DNA from: a virus | DNA length: 27,838 nt | Reading direction: 5' to 3' (one strand) | Virus record (IMG/VR): IMGVR_UViG_3300042483_000232 | Location: 1-27,838 of that record | Part shown: one piece after another, positions 23,560 through 27,838 of the stretch | Numbering within the stretch: position 1 is the stretch's first letter | Layout: every line of letters begins with the position of its first letter | Program-made: the position numbers and the translations under genes | The notes under the pieces: model-generated | Databases searched by the model: none | What the model was told of the DNA's origin: nothing | What the model saw: the letters and a program-made list of their open reading frames with translations, nothing else

Positions 23560-23954
23560 GTTACCGTAAACTCTCCCTCGTAGTAGACCTTACTATTATT
23601 ATCAACAATTCTAAACTTATGCAAACCTAGCATATGGTATCGTGAACGAAACATAAGCGAATTCTTTGTTCTTACCATCGGCTTTATACTTTGAGAAGAA
23701 GAGTTTAAATCCGTTACTTCCAGGTGGGTATCCTTTGGGAAGTCTATGAATTCGTTTGTAACGTCCAGCCTGTGTATAAAGCCTGCCTTTACTTCATCCA
23801 TACAGTCGGAAAATTCATCTTCTGGAAAAGACTTTATACAGATTTTATCAATACCATCTTCTATGCGAATTGATAATTGGTATTCTTTTGACAGTTTAAT
23901 TGCCTCATCTGGCATAGCCCCCATACTAGATGGGACGCACACAAACCGTTTCAT
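23556..23954 (-). CDS. Unknown 132-residue protein
   Basis: No family recognised. The C-terminal part is beta-like (LHKFRIVDNNSKVYYEGEFTV) and resembles an Ig-like or carbohydrate-binding strand pattern. The N-terminus MKRFVCVPSSMGAMPDEAIKL is helical later. ATG 23954 overlaps the preceding stop (ATGA), and its own stop overlaps the oxygenase start. The coupling places it in the same unit as the halogenase cassette. Confidence 0.65.
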   Translation of the reverse strand: MKRFVCVPSSMGAMPDEAIKLSKEYQLSIRIEDGIDKICIKSFPEDEFSDCMDEVKAGFIHRLDVTNEFIDFPKDTHLEVTDLNSSSQSIKPMVRTKNSLMFRSRYHMLGLHKFRIVDNNSKVYYEGEFTVT

Positions 23955-24178
23955 CCAGCCTCGGTTAATTTGCTTTCAATTAGTTCCACACTCCCAAGAA
24001 GAGTTTCTAGTCTCTGCTGTTCTCCTATGAGAACTTCAGACATAGTATAGTTTTCTGGGTCAAAAGTATCTGGGTCAATACCTGAACGAAGAAGCAAGTG
24101 AAAAACTTCTGACTTAACATTTGTCAAACTGTTTTCCAGTATGGATTTCTTTTGTTGTGCGCTTAGACCGTAGTCCAT
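23951..24178 (-). CDS. Unknown 75-residue helical protein
   Basis: A small acidic, predicted helical protein (AQQKKSILENSLTNVKSEVF; LIGEQQRLETLLGSVELIESKL) that could form a coiled coil. It follows the His-rich fibre gene by 11 nt, with GAGGAG 6 nt before ATG 24178. A small helical protein directly after a fibre gene could be a fibre-assembly chaperone, which is inference from position and composition only. Confidence 0.65.
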   Translation of the reverse strand: MDYGLSAQQKKSILENSLTNVKSEVFHLLLRSGIDPDTFDPENYTMSEVLIGEQQRLETLLGSVELIESKLTEAG

Positions 24179-24189
24179 GTTTGTCTCCT

Positions 24190-25899
24190 CTATGAGTTAA
24201 TGAGTAAGTATGCCGAGCCAGTGGTAGCACCAACAGTACCATATGACCCTGCTGTTGTATCGTACACAATTGTATTAGCGACTGCGTCTGATACTACCAA
24301 TATTGCGCCACCACCGCCACCACCGCCAGCATCACCTGTTGCTCCCGTAGAACCAGCAGTGCCAGGAGTACCAGGAGTACCGTTTGGGGCAGTTCGTGCT
24401 GGTGCACCTGCTCCTGTATTTACACCATCATTGTGTCCGCCAGCCCCACCTGGATAGTGTGCAGAAGCATCTGGGTTACCGTGGTGGTGGGGGTGGTGAT
24501 GGTAGTCAGCATGAGAAGTAGGCAGAGTAGGTGCATGCGTGTGTGTATGGCCTGGGTGTCCATAATGAAAATGGGTGTGCCCGTCATGCCCACCAAAAGA
24601 CCCATGATAATACAGGGTGTGGTGGTGTGCGTTTCCTGATGCTTCATGACCTGATGCATGTGTATTTGGTTTTTTATGGTCATGGAGCGGATAATGCACC
24701 CAGTGACCATCACCGTTGTAATGGGGTCTCCATGCATGCCAGTAGTGCCCATCCCAGTGATGGGCACCACCATGTGGACCATCGTTGTGTGGGTGATGGC
24801 TGTGTCCGCTGGTATGCCAGTGGTCACCTTCACGGTTATTACCCTTGTTGTGGAAATGGGGTTTTGTTGCGTGAAAATGACCATCAGAATGTCGTGTTGT
24901 ATGACTGGTGTAGTTATGCGTTCTAGGGGCATGGCTTACATGGGGGGCAACATGGTGGTGGTCTGTGCGACTAGGTGCAGGCTGTCCATAAATATGACCA
25001 TTTGCTCCTTTGGGCACGTGTTCACCAGTTCCACCTGCTCCACCTGCTCCACCAGGGCTTCCAGGGCTTCCAGCAGAACCAGCAGAACCATGACTACCAA
25101 CAGACATGACTTTTCCCGCTCCTAGAATTGTTTTAGCAACCACAAGAACTACTCCACCTCCATTTCCTGCTGCCCCACCTGCCCCACCTGCCCCACCTGT
25201 ACCCGCTGTACCCGCTGTACCCGCTGTACCACCTGCGGCGGTAGGGTTGGCTGAACCATCTGGTGCAGGGCCGCCCTTTCCTCCAGGCGCAAGGACCGTA
25301 GTTGCACTAGGGGCATATCCACCATTACCGCCAATTCCTCCTGCTTTGCCAGGCCATGACGCTGGGGTCGTACTTGGTGTTCCTGCTGTTCCAGCAGCAC
25401 CTGCTGTTCCAGCAGCACCTGTAGCGCCTGTAGCGCCAGCGTTTCCTTTTGAACCACCACCGACAGGGATGATTGTCCCAGAAGGATCTACCATGATTCC
25501 AGAAAGCATCATATTGATATTTTTATACAAGTATGAAGGCAGTTGTGGGATAGTGGGAGCCGTTGTTCCTCCGCCCTGACCACCTGCTCTGTACGTTATT
25601 GCTGACTGAGAATGCCCTTTGACTGTTCCATCTGAAACAGTTGACGCAGACGGACTTACAACCCCAGAAGACACAGCACCTATGCCCATGTGTCCATCTA
25701 GGGTCAGTGTGTTTCTTACAAATACTCTGTAGCCGTTAGTGAGTAGTACTCCTGATGAGGTGATTGTTAGCGAATTATAAAACATGTCTGAAGTCAAAGT
25801 AACGACTGAAGAAACGGTGACATCTCCATCAACGCCTGATCCATATACAGAATCGTTTGCAATTCTCGCAACACTTTTTTCTACTCTTGAAATTGGCAT
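24190..25899 (-). CDS. Collagen-like, His-rich tail fibre
   Basis: A 569-residue fibre. The N-terminal ~75 residues (SVYGSGVDGDVTV... LTNGYRVFVRNTLTLDG) match the equivalent part of the preceding gene, so the two are paralogues. Residues about 147-290 are collagen-like Gly-x-y runs (GATGATGAAGTAG) with a GGGVVLVVAKTILGAG strand. Residues 294-489 contain 53 His in 196 positions with repeated HxH motifs, and residues about 490-530 are again collagen-like. The C-terminus is AILVVSDAVAN...GSAYLLINS. ATG 25899 follows the upstream stop by 1 nt. HxH motifs hold metal ions in the T4 long-fibre tip, so a metal-stabilised trimeric shaft is possible. Confidence 0.75.
   Translation of the reverse strand: MPISRVEKSVARIANDSVYGSGVDGDVTVSSVVTLTSDMFYNSLTITSSGVLLTNGYRVFVRNTLTLDGHMGIGAVSSGVVSPSASTVSDGTVKGHSQSAITYRAGGQGGGTTAPTIPQLPSYLYKNINMMLSGIMVDPSGTIIPVGGGSKGNAGATGATGAAGTAGAAGTAGTPSTTPASWPGKAGGIGGNGGYAPSATTVLAPGGKGGPAPDGSANPTAAGGTAGTAGTAGTGGAGGAGGAAGNGGGVVLVVAKTILGAGKVMSVGSHGSAGSAGSPGSPGGAGGAGGTGEHVPKGANGHIYGQPAPSRTDHHHVAPHVSHAPRTHNYTSHTTRHSDGHFHATKPHFHNKGNNREGDHWHTSGHSHHPHNDGPHGGAHHWDGHYWHAWRPHYNGDGHWVHYPLHDHKKPNTHASGHEASGNAHHHTLYYHGSFGGHDGHTHFHYGHPGHTHTHAPTLPTSHADYHHHPHHHGNPDASAHYPGGAGGHNDGVNTGAGAPARTAPNGTPGTPGTAGSTGATGDAGGGGGGGAILVVSDAVANTIVYDTTAGSYGTVGATTGSAYLLINS
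24433..25020 (-). other. His-rich segment with repeated HxH motifs
   Basis: Codes for residues 294-489 of the fibre: 53 of 196 residues are His by my count, many as HxH or longer (GHFHA, PHFHN, DHWHTSGHSHHPH, HTHFHYGHPGHTHTH, YHHHPHHHG). Gly, Asn, Asp and aromatic residues fill the rest and there is almost no hydrophobic aliphatic core, so a metal-bound fibrous fold or a disordered chain is expected. Confidence 0.85.
25172..25227 (-). repeat. 9-bp tandem repeats coding Gly-rich turns
   Basis: gccccacct is repeated three times (25172-25198), followed by acccgctgt three times (25201-25227). Read on the minus strand they encode Gly-Gly-Ala and Thr-Ala-Gly triplets of the collagen-like fibre. 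The perfect identity indicates slippage-prone sequence. Confidence 0.85.
25382..25417 (-). repeat. 18-bp tandem duplication in the collagen-like region
   Basis: cctgctgttccagcagca occurs twice in perfect tandem (25382-25399 and 25400-25417), coding the Gly-Ala-Ala-Gly-Thr-Ala repeat. It suggests recent change in fibre shaft length. Confidence 0.85.
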
Positions 25900-25900
25900 A

Positions 25901-26665
25901 TCATACCTGCGACATATAGTGGACGGTTCCTGCGTTTTGACCAGTTACATCTGTAGATATTCCAGATGGCAACGCTTCAGAAGATGATACAACAAGAATT
26001 ACACCACCTCCAGCAGGAGCAGTTCCTGGCGCTTTAATGTAAGCCGTACCTGTTGCTGGTCCAGAAATGTAACGAGCAGCAATGATAACTACTCCGCCAC
26101 CTGCTTGGCTAGCCCCACCTGCACCACCTCGTAGAAATGTAGGTCCACCAGATGCAGTAACTGAATAACCAGTTACTGCTTGACTTGGGATTTTAAAGTA
26201 GTTACTTCCACCAAGAGTTGCTAATGGGGCAGTCGCTGCAAACCCAGTAGCAGAACCACCAAGGGAGTGTGATACCGCAGTAGATGCCGCTCCACCTTGC
26301 TTAATTGATCCATCAGTAGCAAAACCTGTAATGTAGCCGATTATTGAGTTGTTCCCCATGAACTTCAATGTGCCTTTAACAAATATCCTGTAGCCATTAG
26401 GCGCAAGACGAACGCTCGCATCAATCGTCAAATCATTCAAATACAAATCTCGTGTCATGGAATAGGCACTTGAAGATGGAGCCATGCTCAAAACGGTTGT
26501 AGTTCCGTCTAGTACGGCATCACCATCAGCACCAGTTCCGTAGACAGAGTCAACGCCTTCGTTGTAATAGGCATTCCATAAAGAACCATCCCATTGCCAA
26601 CTCTTAGAGCCAACAGTAAAGATTTGGTTTGTGTATGGAGAAGCAGGGAAAGTAATTGCTGCCAT
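25901..26665 (-). CDS. Tail fibre protein, paralogue of the His-rich fibre
   Basis: A 254-residue protein. The first ~25 residues (MAAITFPASPYTNQIFTVGS, SWQWDGSLWNAYY) are a common fibre start that links to other fibre parts. Then DSVYGTGADGDAVLDGTTTVL and LNDLTIDASVRLAPNGYRIFVKGTL match the following gene. The C-terminal half is Gly-rich beta (RGGAGGASQAGGGVVIIAARYIS; AGGGVILVVSSSEALP), as in the long fibre but without collagen or His-rich insertions. It starts at ATG 26665, 2 nt after the upstream stop, with AGGAA about 10 nt before. It may be the unexpanded form of the same fibre. Confidence 0.75.
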   Translation of the reverse strand: MAAITFPASPYTNQIFTVGSKSWQWDGSLWNAYYNEGVDSVYGTGADGDAVLDGTTTVLSMAPSSSAYSMTRDLYLNDLTIDASVRLAPNGYRIFVKGTLKFMGNNSIIGYITGFATDGSIKQGGAASTAVSHSLGGSATGFAATAPLATLGGSNYFKIPSQAVTGYSVTASGGPTFLRGGAGGASQAGGGVVIIAARYISGPATGTAYIKAPGTAPAGGGVILVVSSSEALPSGISTDVTGQNAGTVHYMSQV

Positions 26666-26667
26666 GA

Positions 26668-27838
26668 CTAACTATTCCTGTAGCCATAGACACGAATAGT
26701 TCCACCCGTCATAGTGCCTCCAGCGGGCGCAATTGTAAAAGCAGTGTAAGAATTTGAGTTGGCTATTCTGCCGTTATACGTGCCGTTGTAAGTTAAATAT
26801 GCAACACCAGGTGCGGTTACATAAGTTTGTTTTGTTAGAAATGGGTTAATCAAAGTAAAGTTTGCGGCTGCACCATTAAACTGGTCCCCGCCGCCAACAT
26901 TAAAAAAACTACTACCGTTGTTTTGATTGGTACTGGCAACTGTTGTATTTGTGTAGTTTGCGTAAGTATAATTTCCGTAGTATCCAGTAGTGGTTGAACC
27001 CAAAACAAGGGTTAAATTTTCATCTGCACTCATACCTCCACCCGACCAAATAACCTGATAAGCGTCATAGGTGGCATTAAATGCCGAAGAAACTGTGACC
27101 GATGAAACAGCACTACCGACTGTTTGTGACTTGACAAAAACCAGCCCTGAGTTACCGACAGCGGTACCACCCGACACCTGCTGCCAAGCAGACCCACCAT
27201 AGACATACTCAAGACCTGTATCTGTTTCATAGACATGTTGACCAGTCCACGGAGAAGATGGACGAGTAGTAGATGTTGCTTGATATGGTGACATTGTTCC
27301 GCCACCTAGTTCAACCCATGCTGAGTTGTAGTAGATGAATGCTGCACCAGTAGTCGTGTTAAACCAAAGATCCCCTTCTGATGGAGAAATGGGGGCAGTT
27401 GCTGAAACTTCTAGGCTTGCGCCACCACCACCCGAAGCAGATGCTGATGTCCATAGCGACCCATTGTATGTAAGGACATCATTTGTGTTAGGTGTTGCTA
27501 CAGAAACATTAGATAGGTCATCTAAGGTGGCATTGAGCGAAACAGATGCGCTTGCACCTTCACTAGGGGTAAAATCAACAGAAATACCTGTACCTGCGGT
27601 AACTGATGAGACATAATCACCAACGGTGTCAGTACCTAAGTTGATTTGATCATTTACCCAAAGTGTTCCGTTGTATTTAAGGAAATCTCCAGATACTTTA
27701 TCAACAAGGGAAACATCGTGCATCCACTCAAGGTGGTTGTTGCCTGGAATAATTCTTATTGCAATTTGACCAGTGGAAGCATGACGAACGGTAATGAATG
27801 CAACAGCAAGGTCATGTTGTGGTCTTACATTTGTGAGT
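26668..27838 (-). CDS. Tail fibre protein (start beyond the window)
   Basis: The frame stays open past the ATG at 27723 to the right edge (reading LTNVRPQHDLAVAFITVRHA and on), so the gene begins outside and at least 389 residues are visible. The YNGTLWVN, LTYNGSLWTS, GDLWFNTTTGAAFIYYNSAWVEL and GQHVYETDTGLEYVYGGSAW units are the small Trp/Gly/Asn repeats typical of fibre shafts and collars. The C-terminus (ENLTLVLGSTTTGYYGNYTYANY; GTIRVYGYRNS) resembles a receptor-tip or jelly-roll domain. It is first in the visible fibre operon. Confidence 0.75.
   Translation of the reverse strand, partial: LTNVRPQHDLAVAFITVRHASTGQIAIRIIPGNNHLEWMHDVSLVDKVSGDFLKYNGTLWVNDQINLGTDTVGDYVSSVTAGTGISVDFTPSEGASASVSLNATLDDLSNVSVATPNTNDVLTYNGSLWTSASASGGGGASLEVSATAPISPSEGDLWFNTTTGAAFIYYNSAWVELGGGTMSPYQATSTTRPSSPWTGQHVYETDTGLEYVYGGSAWQQVSGGTAVGNSGLVFVKSQTVGSAVSSVTVSSAFNATYDAYQVIWSGGGMSADENLTLVLGSTTTGYYGNYTYANYTNTTVASTNQNNGSSFFNVGGGDQFNGAAANFTLINPFLTKQTYVTAPGVAYLTYNGTYNGRIANSNSYTAFTIAPAGGTMTGGTIRVYGYRNS

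Noticed and set aside
25172-25417. Short direct repeats that might suggest a CRISPR array
   Set aside because: Units are 9-18 bp, strictly tandem without spacers and in frame with the collagen-like protein.
24200-25579. Several plus-strand frames rich in Pro, Ala or Met/Val opposite the Gly/His-rich fibre
   Set aside because: They mirror Gly- and His-codon bias of the minus-strand fibre gene and lack any recognised motif; all neighbours are on the minus strand.
1-27838. tRNA genes, integrase/attachment site or origin
   Set aside because: Reading the few non-coding gaps (all about 100 nt or less) I saw no cloverleaf, no integrase motif and no iteron array. A covariance-model scan would be needed to exclude a tRNA hidden across gene ends.

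Overview
The window is one continuous piece of a tailed double-stranded DNA phage (Caudoviricetes). The evidence is a large terminase subunit with both ATPase and nuclease motifs, a portal protein, the start of a probable scaffold gene, a lysis cassette (VanY/M15 endolysin plus small membrane proteins), and several tail-fibre genes rich in Gly, Ser and Thr. Every gene I can support reads from the minus strand, most with short gaps or ATGA/GTGA start-stop overlaps. No integrase, repressor, tRNA, IS or CRISPR array was seen. The host is inferred to be a bacterium of moderate to low GC, most likely an actinobacterium. Three genes have a TANNNT -10 box exactly 6 nt before the start codon and no Shine-Dalgarno, which is the leaderless layout common in Actinobacteria, and a proteasome/HslV-type peptidase gene is present. 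A cyanobacterial or other host is not excluded.

Layout in the direction of transcription (right to left). 27838-24190: three tail-fibre genes, the first cut by the window edge. The second and third share an N-terminal domain, and the third carries an exceptional His-rich, HxH-studded segment inside a collagen-like Gly-rich frame. 24178-19498: two small unknown genes, a 2OG-Fe(II) oxygenase, a flavin-dependent (tryptophan-type) halogenase, a DUF6065-like protein, two unknowns and a small membrane protein. 19391-16505: two small beta-rich tail proteins and a 731-residue LamG/FN3/Gly-rich adhesin. 16496-15408: an unknown protein.

15356-13515: a secreted or surface Thr/Pro-rich protein with eleven in-phase 17-residue repeats, transcribed from its own leaderless promoter, so it looks like a moron. 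13416-10812: a two-helix membrane peptide, then an overlapping trio of glycosyltransferase, PhyH-type dioxygenase and SAM methyltransferase. 10797-9439: a KTSC-domain protein and three small unknowns, the first two genes with leaderless promoters. 9436-7871: large terminase. 7829-5650: two unknowns and a GP88-like Cys-motif protein. 5646-4615: two holin-like membrane proteins and the endolysin.

A near-consensus promoter (TTGACA-N17-TAGGCT) overlapping the end of the endolysin gene starts the head block: a 47-residue ORF, a 97-residue ORF, a calcineurin-like phosphoesterase, the proteasome-like peptidase, a small Lys-tailed membrane protein, the portal and the start of a probable scaffold gene.

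The most unusual content is (i) the halogenase + 2OG oxygenase + DUF6065-like cassette embedded among fibre genes, (ii) the His-rich fibre, (iii) the proteasome-like peptidase beside the portal, and (iv) the 17-residue-repeat surface protein with its own promoter.
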